Positions 1 through 6,936 of a stretch of 11,361 bases of DNA are shown here, in pieces. How positions within the stretch are numbered: position 1 is the first letter of the stretch; each line of letters begins with the position of its first letter. Position numbers and translations under genes: made by a program. The stretch is from Lentzea sp. (lineage in GTDB: Bacteria > Actinomycetota > Actinomycetes > Mycobacteriales > Pseudonocardiaceae). The notes under the pieces are model-generated. The model made no database searches, was not told the DNA's origin, and worked only from the letters and a program-made list of their open reading frames with translations. The stretch lies in NCBI GenBank assembly GCA_030146905.1, contig JASLAV010000429.1, forward strand, positions 1 through 11,361, written 5' to 3'.

Positions 1-2120
1 CCCTTGACGTTCACCGGGAACTGGCGCATGCGCTCGGCGAACGTGTTGAGGTGCTGCTGGGCGAGCAGCGTCGTCGGCACCAGCACGGTGACCTGCTTGC
101 CGTCCTGCACGGCCTTGAACGCCGCGCGGACCGCGATCTCCGTCTTGCCGTAGCCGACGTCACCGCAGATGACGCGGTCCATCGGCACGCTGCGCTCCAT
201 GTCGGCCTTGACCTCGTCGATCGCGGCCATCTGGTCCTGCGTCTCGGTGAACGCGAACGCGTCCTCCAGCTCGCGCTGCCACGGGGTGTCGCTGGCGAAC
301 GCGTGGCCGGGGGCGCTCTGCCGTGCCGCGTAGAGCTGCACCAGCTCGGCCGCGATCTGCTTGACCGCCTTGCGCGCCTTGGACTTCGTGTTCTTCCAGT
401 CGCTGCCGCCGAGCTTGTTGAGCGTCGGCAGCTCACCGCCGACGTACCGGCTGACCTCGTCGAGCTGGTCGGTCGGCACGAACAGCCTGTCGCCCGGCTG
501 GCCGCGCTTGCTGCTGGCGTACTCGAGGACCAGGTACTCGCGGGTGGCGGACGCACCGGCGGTGTCCTTGGTCGTGCGCTGCACCATCTCCACGTACTTG
601 CCGATGCCGTGCTGCTCGTGCACCACGAAGTCGCCGGGCTTGAGTGCCAGCGGGTCCACCGCGTTGCGCCGCTTCGACGGCATCTTGCGCATGTCCTTGG
701 TGGACGTCCCGCCGCGACCGCCGGTCAGGTCGGTCTCGGTGAGCACCACCAGCGCCAGGTCCGGCAGGATGAAGCCGTCCTCGAGGCAACCGCGCACGAC
801 CGTGACGGTGCTCGCCTTCGGCGCGGAGTCGAGGGACTCGACGCAGACGGCGGAGACCTCGGCCTCCTTCATCCGCTCCACGGCGCGCTGCGCGGTACCG
901 GAACCGGGCACGACCAGGACGGCGGCGCCACCGGTCGCGGTGTGCGCCTTGAGGTCGGCGAAGGCGCGTTCGACGTCGCCCTGGTAGGCCTCGACCGGCT
1001 TGACGTCGAGGTGCACCACGTCCGGCGCGTCGGTGGTGAGCTGGCTGAGCGTCCACCACGGGCGGTCGTTCGCCTTGGCGTGCTCCGCGACCTCGCCGAT
1101 GCCCTGGTAGGCGCTGCGCCCGAGGTCGATCGGCGCCTTGCCGCCCGAGGCGGCCGCCATCCAGGAGGCCTCCAGGAACTCCTGGCCGGTGCGCACCAGG
1201 TCGGCGGCGCGGGCCCTGATCTTCTCGGGGTCGTTGAGCAGGACGTGCGTGCCGCGCGGGACGACGTCGGTGAGCAGCTGCAGCTCGCCGGGGCAGAGCG
1301 CGGGGATCAGCGCCTCCATGCCCTCGACCGCGATGCCGTTGGAGATCTTCTCCAGCATCTCCACGAGGTGCGCGTCCGACTGGTGCTCCAGCACGAGGTC
1401 GGCCGCGCGCTGCTTCACGTCCTCGGTCAGCAGCAGCTCACGGCACGGCGGCGCGACGAAGTCCGTGACCTCCTCCGGCAGCGACCGCTGGTCCTGCACG
1501 GAGAACGGCCGGATCTCGCTGACCTCGTCGCCCCAGAACTCGACGCGGAACGGGTGCTCCGCCGTCGGCGGGAAGATGTCGAGGATGCCGCCGCGCGTCG
1601 CGTACTCGCCGCGCTTCTCGACCATGTCGACGCGGGTGTAGGCGTTCTCGGCGAGGCGCGTGACCAGCTCGGCGAAGTCCTGCTCCTCGCCGACCACCAG
1701 GTGCACGGGCTGGAGCTCGCCCAGGTCCGGCGCCATCGGCTGGATGAGGCTGCGGACCGTGGTCACGAGGACCTTGATCGGCCTGCCCTCGGGGTGCTTG
1801 AGCCTGCGCAGGACCTGCAGACGCGCGCCCACGGTGTCCGCGCGCGGCGAGAGCCGTTCGTGCGGCAGCGTCTCCCAGCTGGGGAAGAAGGCGACCTCGT
1901 CGTGCCCGACGAGGTCGCGCAGGACGTTCGTCAGCTCTTCGGCTTCTCTGCCGGTCGCCGTGACGGCCAGGACGGGCTTCACGGTGGACAGCGCGGCGGC
2001 GACGAGCGGGCGGGCGGCCAGCGGGCCGTCCAGCTGCAGCTCGGGGACGCCGGCGGAGTCGATCAACGTGCGGAGGGCTTTGTCGGGCAGTACGGAGGAG
2101 AGCAGGCCGAGCAGCGGCAT
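1..2120 (-). CDS. mfd: Transcription-repair coupling factor Mfd (5' part; 3' end beyond window)
   Basis: Mfd is an ATP-driven DNA translocase that releases stalled RNA polymerase and recruits UvrA for nucleotide excision repair. The frame is open from ATG at 2120 to the left edge with no stop on my codon-by-codon scan, giving about 706 residues; family members have about 1150-1230, so roughly 450-530 C-terminal residues are outside. Visible parts in order: a UvrB-like N-terminal module including the GGILDIFPP stretch near residue 180; the RNA-polymerase-interacting (CarD/RID-like) domain with HEQHGIGKY at about 501-509; and the start of the RecG-like translocase, with Walker A GDVGYGKT at 653-660 and motif Ia [10 protein letters not shown] shortly after. 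The DEEH box and TRG motif are not in view. It lies 117 bases downstream of the MDMPI gene on the same strand. The ribosome site is weak (GGGG about 9 bases before ATG). A 715-codon plus-strand frame opposite it is a G+C artefact. Identity is clear. Confidence 0.96.
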   Translation of the reverse strand, partial: MPLLGLLSSVLPDKALRTLIDSAGVPELQLDGPLAARPLVAAALSTVKPVLAVTATGREAEELTNVLRDLVGHDEVAFFPSWETLPHERLSPRADTVGARLQVLRRLKHPEGRPIKVLVTTVRSLIQPMAPDLGELQPVHLVVGEEQDFAELVTRLAENAYTRVDMVEKRGEYATRGGILDIFPPTAEHPFRVEFWGDEVSEIRPFSVQDQRSLPEEVTDFVAPPCRELLLTEDVKQRAADLVLEHQSDAHLVEMLEKISNGIAVEGMEALIPALCPGELQLLTDVVPRGTHVLLNDPEKIRARAADLVRTGQEFLEASWMAAASGGKAPIDLGRSAYQGIGEVAEHAKANDRPWWTLSQLTTDAPDVVHLDVKPVEAYQGDVERAFADLKAHTATGGAAVLVVPGSGTAQRAVERMKEAEVSAVCVESLDSAPKASTVTVVRGCLEDGFILPDLALVVLTETDLTGGRGGTSTKDMRKMPSKRRNAVDPLALKPGDFVVHEQHGIGKYVEMVQRTTKDTAGASATREYLVLEYASSKRGQPGDRLFVPTDQLDEVSRYVGGELPTLNKLGGSDWKNTKSKARKAVKQIAAELVQLYAARQSAPGHAFASDTPWQRELEDAFAFTETQDQMAAIDEVKADMERSVPMDRVICGDVGYGKTEIAVRAAFKAVQDGKQVTVLVPTTLLAQQHLNTFAERMRQFPVNVK

Positions 2121-2157
2121 GGTGAGAAACCCCGGTCAAGTGCAGAAGACGCCGGAC

Positions 2158-2183
2158 AGACCCCTGCCTGGGACGAGGGGTCT
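2158..2183 (-). terminator. Perfect 8-bp inverted repeat between MDMPI gene and mfd
   Basis: The arms AGACCCCT (2158-2165) and AGGGGTCT (2176-2183) are perfectly complementary around a 10-base loop. There is no U-run after it in either direction. It could be a weak terminator or attenuator separating the MDMPI gene from mfd or, if the TAGGCT box just upstream is a promoter, a 5'-leader hairpin of the mfd message. Confidence 0.4.
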
Positions 2184-2191
2184 CATCCCCC

Positions 2192-2197
2192 AGCCTA
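2192..2197 (-). promoter_or_regulatory. Candidate -10 box (TAGGCT) for mfd
   Basis: Read on the minus strand, TAGGCT matches the actinobacterial TANNNT -10 pattern and lies 71 bases upstream of the mfd ATG, between the two hairpins of the MDMPI-mfd gap. Transcription would begin near 2185, so the inverted repeat at 2158-2183 would sit at the 5' end of the mfd leader. I find no good TTGACA-like -35 at 16-18 bases, so the call depends on one hexamer and is tentative. Confidence 0.3.
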
Positions 2198-2207
2198 GCT
2201 CGTACCG

Positions 2208-2229
2208 CGAACCCTCATCGGGTGGTTCG
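2208..2229 (-). terminator. Hairpin just after the MDMPI stop codon
   Basis: CGAACC (2208-2213) and GGTTCG (2224-2229) form a 6-bp stem with a 10-base loop, starting 8 bases beyond the MDMPI stop on the minus strand. There is no T-tract. The position suits a 3'-end hairpin, but a 6-bp stem in GC-rich DNA is not strong evidence. Confidence 0.3.
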
Positions 2230-2237
2230 AGAGCGGC

Positions 2238-2978
2238 TCAGGCAGGCTCCCACGCGATGAGCCGCTCGAACACGCGGTGGTCGCCACTGGCGTCCATCGC
2301 GCTCAGGTCGTGGCGGCCGTACATGAAGAGAACCAGGTCACTGGCGGTGGCGGTGGCCTCCGCGGTGGCGTCGGTCTCCTGGACGGTGTGCGCGCCGTTC
2401 CCGTCCAGCAGCAGCCACCAGCTCCGGCCCTCCGCCGCGTGGTAACCGATGGTCGCGGGCTCGTGCGGCCAGGGAGACGCCGTCGTGACGCAGGTCTGCA
2501 GGAACTCGTCGACGCCGTCGAGCGCGATCTCCGTCGGCAGCGGTTCCGCGGCGCCGATGGTGAGCTGGGCGTCGTAGGTGTGGACCGCGAGCTGCTGGAG
2601 CTGGTGGCGGGCGACGGCACCGGCGTTGTGCGGCGAGCCGGTCCACCAGGCCCAGCACTCGCGGTCGGGGCCGGCCTCGTCGAGGGCGGTCACCAGCTCC
2701 CGCGTCGCATCCTCCAACCAGGCCGGGATCTCGTCACGCCGCTCGGGCACCGGGACGTCCCTGCCGTCCGCCCTGGCGGTCGCGGGGCCCGCGGCGACGG
2801 TGGCGGCCCAGGTCCTGCGCCCGTCGCCGATGTGCTGCGCGAGGTCCGCGAGCGTCCACTCCGGGCAGCTCGGCACCGTCACGTCGAGGCTCGGCGCGGC
2901 GGCGACGGCGGCGCGGAAGGCGGCCGACCGCTCGTCGATCAGGCGGAGGAGGTCGGGGAAGCCCAGGGCGTTGTGCAC
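2238..2978 (-). CDS. Maleylpyruvate isomerase family mycothiol-dependent protein (MDMPI_N fold)
   Basis: This 246-residue protein belongs to the actinobacterial MDMPI/DinB-like family, whose founder isomerises maleylpyruvate with mycothiol as cofactor; most paralogues have no known substrate. The family-typical stretch VPSCPEWTLADLAQHIG (residues 35-51) holds the first zinc-ligand His at 49, and LQQLAVHTYDA (127-137) holds the second at 133. In the C. glutamicum enzyme the ligands are His52, Glu144 and His148; the equivalent of Glu144 here is Gln129, so metal binding may be altered or lost. The C-terminal part (about 145-246, with SWWLLLDGNG) resembles the MDMPI C-terminal domain. The start is GTG. 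There is no Shine-Dalgarno sequence, but a TAGACA box ends 6 bases upstream, which suggests a leaderless message. No gentisate-pathway genes are nearby, so a true maleylpyruvate isomerase role is unlikely. The family call is firm; the function is unknown. Confidence 0.88.
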   Translation of the reverse strand: MHNALGFPDLLRLIDERSAAFRAAVAAAPSLDVTVPSCPEWTLADLAQHIGDGRRTWAATVAAGPATARADGRDVPVPERRDEIPAWLEDATRELVTALDEAGPDRECWAWWTGSPHNAGAVARHQLQQLAVHTYDAQLTIGAAEPLPTEIALDGVDEFLQTCVTTASPWPHEPATIGYHAAEGRSWWLLLDGNGAHTVQETDATAEATATASDLVLFMYGRHDLSAMDASGDHRVFERLIAWEPA

Positions 2979-2984
2979 CGTGGG

Positions 2985-2990
2985 TGTCTA
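2985..2990 (-). promoter_or_regulatory. Candidate -10 box (TAGACA) giving a leaderless MDMPI transcript
   Basis: On the minus strand TAGACA is followed by exactly 6 bases and then the GTG start at 2978, so the first transcribed base would be the G of GTG. There is no purine-rich ribosome site, which fits leaderless translation, common in Actinobacteria. The -35 region is poor (TGTCCA at an 18-base spacing). The DUF4291 gene starts 88 bases away on the other strand, so this gap should hold divergent promoters. Confidence 0.4.
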
Positions 2991-3066
2991 GCACCGGGGT
3001 GTGGCGGGTGGACAGCGAATATCGGTGGCTCCCGCGCCGTTGTGCGGTCACCCTGTCGGCGTGTCG

Positions 3067-3594
3067 ATGAGAGAGATCAGGGCTGACTACGACGATCAGT
3101 CCATCGTGGTCTACCAGGCCTATTCGCCCGCGATCGCGGATCCGGCCGTGGCAGCGCAACGGTTCGTGCCGCCGTTCAAGATGGAGCGGATGACGTGGAT
3201 CAAGCCGTCGTTCCTCTGGATGATGTACCGCTGCGGGTACGCGCTGAAGGGAGATCAGGAACGCGTCCTGGCCGTCCGCATCACCCGTGAGGGGTTCGAC
3301 TGGGCGGTCGCCAACGCGGTCGAGAGCAGCATCGGGGGCAAGCCGCCGGTCCGCGTGCAGTGGGACCCGGAACGCGGCCTGCACCACGAGCCGTTGCCGC
3401 ACCGGTCGATCCAGATCGGCCTGACCCGCGAGGCCGTCGAGAAGTACGTCCACGAGTGGACGGTCGGCATCACCGACGTGACGCCGCTGGTCAGGCAGGT
3501 GCACGAGAAGGTGCAGGCACACGACCTGGACGGAGCGCGTGCGCTGCTGCCCGTCGAACGGCCTTACGGAACCACCACGACGCAAAACGCATAG
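3067..3594 (+). CDS. DUF4291 domain-containing protein
   Basis: This 175-residue cytosolic protein of unknown function matches the DUF4291 family along most of its length. Recognisable family stretches are MREIRADYDD at the N-terminus, IVVYQAYSP (13-21), RFVPPFKMERMTWIKPSFLWMM (about 32-53), ERVLAVRITREGFDW (66-80), PVRVQWDPER and LPHRSIQIGL. Tryptophans and basic residues are well conserved, but I know of no demonstrated activity. It is slightly shorter than the roughly 200 residues I expect, because the segment between GFDWAVANA and PVRVQW is short. The frame is open back to GTG at 3001, and GTG at 3061 is also possible; I chose ATG at 3067 because family members begin at this point. No strong ribosome site is visible for any of these. 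The stop lies 7 bases before the sugar dehydrogenase ATG, so the two are probably co-transcribed. Confidence 0.85.
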   Translation: MREIRADYDDQSIVVYQAYSPAIADPAVAAQRFVPPFKMERMTWIKPSFLWMMYRCGYALKGDQERVLAVRITREGFDWAVANAVESSIGGKPPVRVQWDPERGLHHEPLPHRSIQIGLTREAVEKYVHEWTVGITDVTPLVRQVHEKVQAHDLDGARALLPVERPYGTTTTQNA

Positions 3595-3601
3595 TTGGGA
3601 C

Positions 3602-4711
3602 ATGCGCGCACTTGTTGCTGCTGTGTCGGTGTTGGCTCTGACGGCCTGTTCCACGCCAGAACCGGGCGGCAACGCGCCGTCGATGGCACCCGCACCGCAG
3701 GGCCTGAAGGTCGAGGAGGTCGCCGGCGGGTTCCAGCACGCCTGGGACCTCGGGTTCCTGCCCGACGGGTCGGTGCTCGTCACCGAACGCCCCGGCACCC
3801 TCAAGCTCGTCAGGAACGGCCAGGTCACGCCCGTCGACATCGACCTGACCGACGTCCAGGCACGTGGCGAGGGCGGCCTGATGGGCCTGGTCGTGCACCC
3901 CGACAACGAGCGCTTCACGGTTTGCTACAACACCGTCCGGGACGTGCGGCTCGTGACGTTCCGGCTCGACGGCACCAGGGCCACCAAGACCAAGGACCTG
4001 CTCACGGGCATGCCGTCGAACTCCAGCGGGCGGCACTCCGGGTGCAGGCCCACGCTCGCGCCGGACGGGACGATGTACGTCGCCACCGGTGACATCGCGC
4101 AGGGCCGCAACCCGCAGGACCGCACCAGCCTCGGCGGCAAGGTGCTGCGGATCGACGCCGAGACCGGTGAGGGCGCCGCCGGCAACCCGTTCGCCGGCTC
4201 CGCCAACGCCAACGAGCGCCGGATCCACACCTACGGCCACCGCAACGTGCAGGGCGTCGTGTTCCGGCCGGACTCCGAGCAGGCGTTCTCCAGCGAGCAC
4301 GGGCCGAGCGTCGACGACGAGGTCAACCTGCTCAAGGCCGGCGCCAACTACGGCTGGGACCCGTCCAAGGGCGGTGCGCAGGGCGGGTACGACGAGAGCG
4401 TGCCGATGACCGACCTGCAGCGGTTCCCCGACGCTGTGCCCGCGGTGTGGTCGTCGGGTTCTCCGACCGAGGCGATCTGCCAGGCGGCGTTCTGGAACGG
4501 CAAGCTCGCGGTCACCGCGCTCAAGGGCTCGAAGCTGATGCTGTTCACGCTCGACGCCGCCGGCAAGGTGCAGAACGTCAGCATCCCCGAGGAGCTCAAC
4601 GACAAGTACGGACGGCTTCGCGCCGCCCGCACCGCGCCGGACGGATCGCTCTACGTCACGACGTCGAACGGCTCGAACGACAAGCTGCTGAGGCTCACCG
4701 GCGACGTGTGA
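3602..4711 (+). CDS. PQQ-dependent sugar dehydrogenase-like lipoprotein (GSDH beta-propeller)
   Basis: The 369-residue product starts with MRALVAAVSVLALTAC, a lipoprotein signal with lipobox LTAC and Cys16 as the acylated residue, so it should be anchored outside the membrane. The rest is a six-bladed propeller of the soluble glucose/aldose dehydrogenase family, which oxidises sugars to lactones with PQQ. Family marks: LGFLPDGSVLVTERPG (50-65), GGLMGLVVHPD (91-101), GRHSGCRPTLAPDGTMYVATGD (143-164) with a likely catalytic-site His145, LGGKVLRID (178-185), and YGHRNVQG (211-218), whose Arg214-Asn215 fit the PQQ-binding Arg-Asn pair. Three cysteines (108, 148, 293) could include a disulfide. 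I chose ATG 3602 because it begins the signal peptide and follows TTGGGA; in-frame codons back to 3539 lie inside DUF4291. No PQQ-synthesis genes are in the window. The substrate is unknown, and not all members bind PQQ. Confidence 0.9.
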   Translation: MRALVAAVSVLALTACSTPEPGGNAPSMAPAPQGLKVEEVAGGFQHAWDLGFLPDGSVLVTERPGTLKLVRNGQVTPVDIDLTDVQARGEGGLMGLVVHPDNERFTVCYNTVRDVRLVTFRLDGTRATKTKDLLTGMPSNSSGRHSGCRPTLAPDGTMYVATGDIAQGRNPQDRTSLGGKVLRIDAETGEGAAGNPFAGSANANERRIHTYGHRNVQGVVFRPDSEQAFSSEHGPSVDDEVNLLKAGANYGWDPSKGGAQGGYDESVPMTDLQRFPDAVPAVWSSGSPTEAICQAAFWNGKLAVTALKGSKLMLFTLDAAGKVQNVSIPEELNDKYGRLRAARTAPDGSLYVTTSNGSNDKLLRLTGDV

Positions 4712-4728
4712 GCCCGGGACGACCGCGT

Positions 4729-4765
4729 CGTCCGGCCGTCCGACCCCTCGACGGACGGCCGGACG
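4729..4765 (+). terminator. Strong 14-bp hairpin terminator after the sugar dehydrogenase
   Basis: Positions 4729-4742 and 4752-4765 are perfectly complementary (core GTCCGGCCGTCCG) around a 9-base loop, beginning 17 bases after the stop codon. There is no T-tract, as is usual for high-GC actinobacterial terminators. The symmetric stem lies between converging genes, so it can also stop read-through from tetR, which ends at 4898. Confidence 0.8.
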
Positions 4766-4849
4766 CGATCCCCGGGTTCGTGCCCACCCACAGGACACAT
4801 CGTTCGAGCACGCCCGCACCGTTTCAGCTCCGGGCGAAGGTTTGGCGCA

Positions 4850-4879
4850 GTGCACAACGAAGAGGGCCGTCATGTGCAC
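4850..4879 (-). terminator. Possible 3' hairpin of tetR
   Basis: GTGCACA (4850-4856) and TGTGCAC (4873-4879) form a 7-bp inverted repeat with a 16-base loop, about 18 bases beyond the tetR stop on the minus strand. There is no U-run. Near-copies of the word GCACAACG at 4852 and 4884 flank one arm. It is a weak candidate, and the hairpin at 4729-4765 is a better terminator. Confidence 0.3.
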
Positions 4880-4897
4880 AGGCGCACAACGGACAGC

Positions 4898-5512
4898 TCA
4901 GGAACGACCGCGCAGCGTGGGCTTGTGGTCCATCGCCGACAGGCCGTTCCACGCCAGGTTGACCAGGTGCGCGGCGACCTCGTCCTTCTTCGGCTTGCGC
5001 GCCTCCAGCCACCACTGCCCCGTCAGCGCGACCATCCCGACCAGCGCCTGCGCGTACAGCGCGGCGAGCTTGCGGTCGTAGCCCCGTTTGGCGAAGTGCA
5101 CGCCGAGGATGTGCTCCACCTGCGACGCGATGTCGTTCAGCAGGGAGGAGAACGTGCCGGAGGACGAGGCGACCGGTGAGTCCCGCACCAGGATGCGGAA
5201 CCCGTCCGTCGAGCCCTCGATGTAGCCGAGCAACGCGCAGGCGGCCCGTTCGAGCAGCTCACGCGGGTGGTCGCCGCCGTCGAGCGCCTCGACGATCTCG
5301 TTCATCAGGCGGCGCATCTCGCGGTCGACCACGACGGCGTAGATGCCTTCCTTGCCGCCGAAGTGCTCGTAGACGACGGGCTTGGACACGCTCGCGCGGT
5401 GGGCGATCTCCTCGATCGAGGTCGCCTCGAAGCCCTTCTCGGCGAACAGGGCGCGGGAGACGTCCAGGAGCTGCTCTCGGCGTTCCTTGCCCGTCATCCT
5501 GACCCTCGCCAC
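4898..5512 (-). CDS. TetR family transcriptional regulator (Rv1019-like)
   Basis: This 204-residue regulator has an N-terminal helix-turn-helix at about residues 31-51 (TSIEEIAHRASVSKPVVYEHF) and a C-terminal ligand/dimer domain. Stretches such as GGKEGIYAVVVDREM, TDGFRILVRDSP and LYAQALVGMVALTGQWWLE recall the mycobacterial Rv1019 group, which lies beside mfd and the tRNA-Gln/glmU/prs cluster; I recall Rv1019 being reported as an autorepressor that also affects mfd. The orientation relative to tRNA-glmU-prs is the same here. I chose GTG 5512 because a TAGGCT box ends 6 bases upstream, the geometry of a leaderless message. An alternative is ATG 5497, preceded by GAGGG at 5-base spacing, which would shorten the protein by 5 residues. 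It diverges from the hydrolase gene across 99 bases, making that gene and itself the obvious candidate targets. The ligand is unknown. Confidence 0.92.
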   Translation of the reverse strand: MARVRMTGKERREQLLDVSRALFAEKGFEATSIEEIAHRASVSKPVVYEHFGGKEGIYAVVVDREMRRLMNEIVEALDGGDHPRELLERAACALLGYIEGSTDGFRILVRDSPVASSSGTFSSLLNDIASQVEHILGVHFAKRGYDRKLAALYAQALVGMVALTGQWWLEARKPKKDEVAAHLVNLAWNGLSAMDHKPTLRGRS

Positions 5513-5518
5513 CGAGCC

Positions 5519-5531
5519 AGCCTACAAAGGC
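5519..5531 (-). promoter_or_regulatory. tetR -10 box (TAGGCT) overlapped by a small dyad, possible autoregulatory operator
   Basis: TAGGCT occupies 5519-5524 on the minus strand and ends 6 bases before the GTG at 5512, placing the start site on the G of GTG. A dyad GCCT-acaa-AGGC covers 5520-5531 and overlaps the -10 box, a sensible place for a TetR repressor to bind. The arms are only 4 bp, shorter than most TetR operators, and no convincing -35 is present. A second GC palindrome (GGCGC-ac-GCGCC, 5570-5581) lies nearer the hydrolase gene. Confidence 0.4.
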
Positions 5532-5611
5532 CGGCCCCCGCTTCTGCCGGACCTCGGGCGGAACTCGCTGGCGCACGCGCCGTGCCGGCTGGAATCGGGG
5601 ATCATCAGAAG

Positions 5612-6754
5612 ATGGCCAGACGCAAGATCATCCGGATCACGGCGACCTCGTTGCTCGTCCTGCTCGTGCTGGTCACGGCGGCGCTCGGCGGTGTCGGCTG
5701 GTACTACAGCGACGAGCTGCTCGAACCGGCGGAGGCGCTGCCGAGGCGCTACCAGGAGACCTCGCTCGGCGTCGACGGCAAGAACGTCGTGCTCGCCGAA
5801 TCGAGGCTCACGACGCTGCGCGGCACGTTCGGCGTCGTCTGGCCGGGTGGTGCCGCGAAGGTCGGTGACGTCGCCGCGAACGAGAACGGCCGCGTCGAAC
5901 GGCCGCTGCTCGACGGCACCGCACCGCCGGAGGGCACCAAGGTGCGCGTCGAGACCAACGTCTACGAGGGCAACCCCAAGACGGCGCTGGGCCTGGTCTA
6001 CAGCGAGGTCGGGGTGCCGTCCGAGCTCGGCGAGATGCCCGCGTGGCTCGTGCCCGCGGCGAACCGGGACACGTGGGTCATCACCGTCCACGGGCGTGGC
6101 GCGTCGCGCGAGGAGGCGTTGCGCGTGCTTCCGCAGTTGCACAACGCAGGCCTGCCCGTGCTGCTGATGACCTACCGCAACGACACCGGGTCGCCCCGGT
6201 CGCCCGACGGCCTGTACCACCTCGGCGACACCGAATGGCGCGACATCGAGGCCGCCATCAGGTACGCCCGGGGGCAGGGCGCGCGGAAGGTCGTGCTCTA
6301 CGGCTGGTCGATGGGCGGCGCGATCATCGGCCAGACGCTGGCCCGTTCGGACCTCGCACCTGCCGTCAGCGGTGTCGTGCTGGACTCCCCCGTCACGAAC
6401 TGGTCGCAGACGCTGGACCTGCAGGCGAGCAACCGCGGCGTGCCGACCTGGCTCACACCGGTCGCCGAGCTCGTGTCCGGCTGGCGCGCCGACATCGACT
6501 TCGACAGGTTCGACCTGGTGCGCAACCCGCCCGCGCTCAGGCCGCCGACGCTGCTGCTGCACGGCTCGGCCGACGGCACCGTGCCCGCCCAGTCGTCGCG
6601 CGACCTCGCGAGCGCGGCGAGCGGGATCGGGTGGCCGCTGCAGTACGTCGAGATCCCCGGCGCCGACCACACGTCGGGGTGGAATGTGGCGACCGACACG
6701 TACCGGGCCGCCCTCGGCGACTTCCTGACCAGGTCGGTCGGCGTGAAGCCGTGA
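5612..6754 (+). CDS. Membrane-anchored alpha/beta hydrolase
   Basis: This 380-residue serine hydrolase begins with a short basic stretch (MARRKIIRIT) and one hydrophobic helix at about residues 11-30, with no cleavage or lipobox motif evident, so it is probably anchored in the membrane with its domain outside. Residues 150-375 are an alpha/beta-hydrolase core: an oxyanion-type HGRG at 160-163, nucleophile motif GWSMGG at 231-236 with Ser233, a probable acid Asp321 in HGSADGTVP (318-325), and His353 in GADHTSG. The arrangement resembles the ABHD13/BEM46-like esterase-peptidase group; the substrate cannot be read from sequence. The unassigned segment 35-145 is probably family-specific. ATG 5612 is chosen because it starts the membrane anchor; the ribosome site is weak (CGGGGATC about 11 bases upstream). 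It is divergent from tetR, so control by that regulator is plausible but inferred. Confidence 0.85.
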   Translation: MARRKIIRITATSLLVLLVLVTAALGGVGWYYSDELLEPAEALPRRYQETSLGVDGKNVVLAESRLTTLRGTFGVVWPGGAAKVGDVAANENGRVERPLLDGTAPPEGTKVRVETNVYEGNPKTALGLVYSEVGVPSELGEMPAWLVPAANRDTWVITVHGRGASREEALRVLPQLHNAGLPVLLMTYRNDTGSPRSPDGLYHLGDTEWRDIEAAIRYARGQGARKVVLYGWSMGGAIIGQTLARSDLAPAVSGVVLDSPVTNWSQTLDLQASNRGVPTWLTPVAELVSGWRADIDFDRFDLVRNPPALRPPTLLLHGSADGTVPAQSSRDLASAASGIGWPLQYVEIPGADHTSGWNVATDTYRAALGDFLTRSVGVKP

Positions 6755-6781
6755 TCATGACCTGAGCCGGACGAGTGGTGG

Positions 6782-6810
6782 TTGGACAACGACAGGAGGT
6801 CTCGTGACAA
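6782..6810 (+). promoter_or_regulatory. Candidate promoter of tRNA-Gln
   Basis: TTGGAC (6782-6787) and TGACAA (6805-6810) are separated by 17 bases and lie 28 bases after the hydrolase stop. They would start transcription near 6817, about 26 bases ahead of the mature tRNA. The -35 is a good match and the -10 only partial. Followed downstream, the same transcript could continue into the GGDEF gene. Confidence 0.35.
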
Positions 6811-6823
6811 CATGTGCGCAGGA

Positions 6824-6837
6824 CGGGCGCGCGCCCG
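6824..6837 (+). repeat. 14-base perfect palindrome in the tRNA-Gln leader
   Basis: CGGGCGCGCGCCCG is fully self-complementary and ends 5 bases before the tRNA. In a precursor transcript it could fold into a 5-bp hairpin directly upstream of the RNase P cleavage site; in DNA it is a symmetric site. The low-complexity GC content means chance is a fair explanation. Confidence 0.4.
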
Positions 6838-6842
6838 CCCGG

Positions 6843-6913
6843 TCCGCCATGGTGTAAAGGCAGCACCTCGGATTTTGGTTCCGATGGTCCAGGTTCGAAT
6901 CCTGGTGGCGGAG
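6843..6913 (+). tRNA. tRNA-Gln, anticodon UUG
   Basis: The whole cloverleaf can be drawn. The acceptor stem TCCGCCA (6843-6849) pairs with TGGCGGA (6906-6912), with G6913 as discriminator. The D stem is GTG/CAC (6852-6854 with 6864-6866). The anticodon stem TCGGA/TCCGA (6868-6872 with 6880-6884) holds a 7-base loop with TTG at 6875-6877. The T stem is CCAGG/CCTGG with loop TTCGAAT (6894-6900). The variable loop has 4 bases. The 3' CCA is not encoded (GCA follows), as often in Actinobacteria. It decodes CAA (and CAG by wobble). A tRNA-Gln also lies between the TetR gene and glmU in mycobacteria, which supports both identity and position. No intron, no flanking integrase and no duplicated tRNA 3' end is seen. 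Confidence 0.97.
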
Positions 6914-6936
6914 CAGGGCCTTGAAAGCGCAGGGCC

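Noticed and set aside
51..2198. A 715-codon plus-strand reading frame opposite mfd.
   Set aside because: Its product is a low-complexity Arg/Leu/His/Val-rich string with no recognisable family, while the minus strand encodes clear Mfd motifs. Long antisense frames are expected at this G+C content.
3491..4879. Long minus-strand frame antisense to the sugar dehydrogenase.
   Set aside because: The plus frame has a lipoprotein signal and propeller motifs; the antisense frame crosses the strong terminator stem and matches nothing.
6843..6936. tRNA-Gln as a phage or island attachment site (repeat GCAGGGCC at 6913-6920 and 6929-6936).
   Set aside because: The repeat is only 8 bases with copies 16 bases apart, there is no integrase, and the tRNA position is conserved housekeeping synteny.
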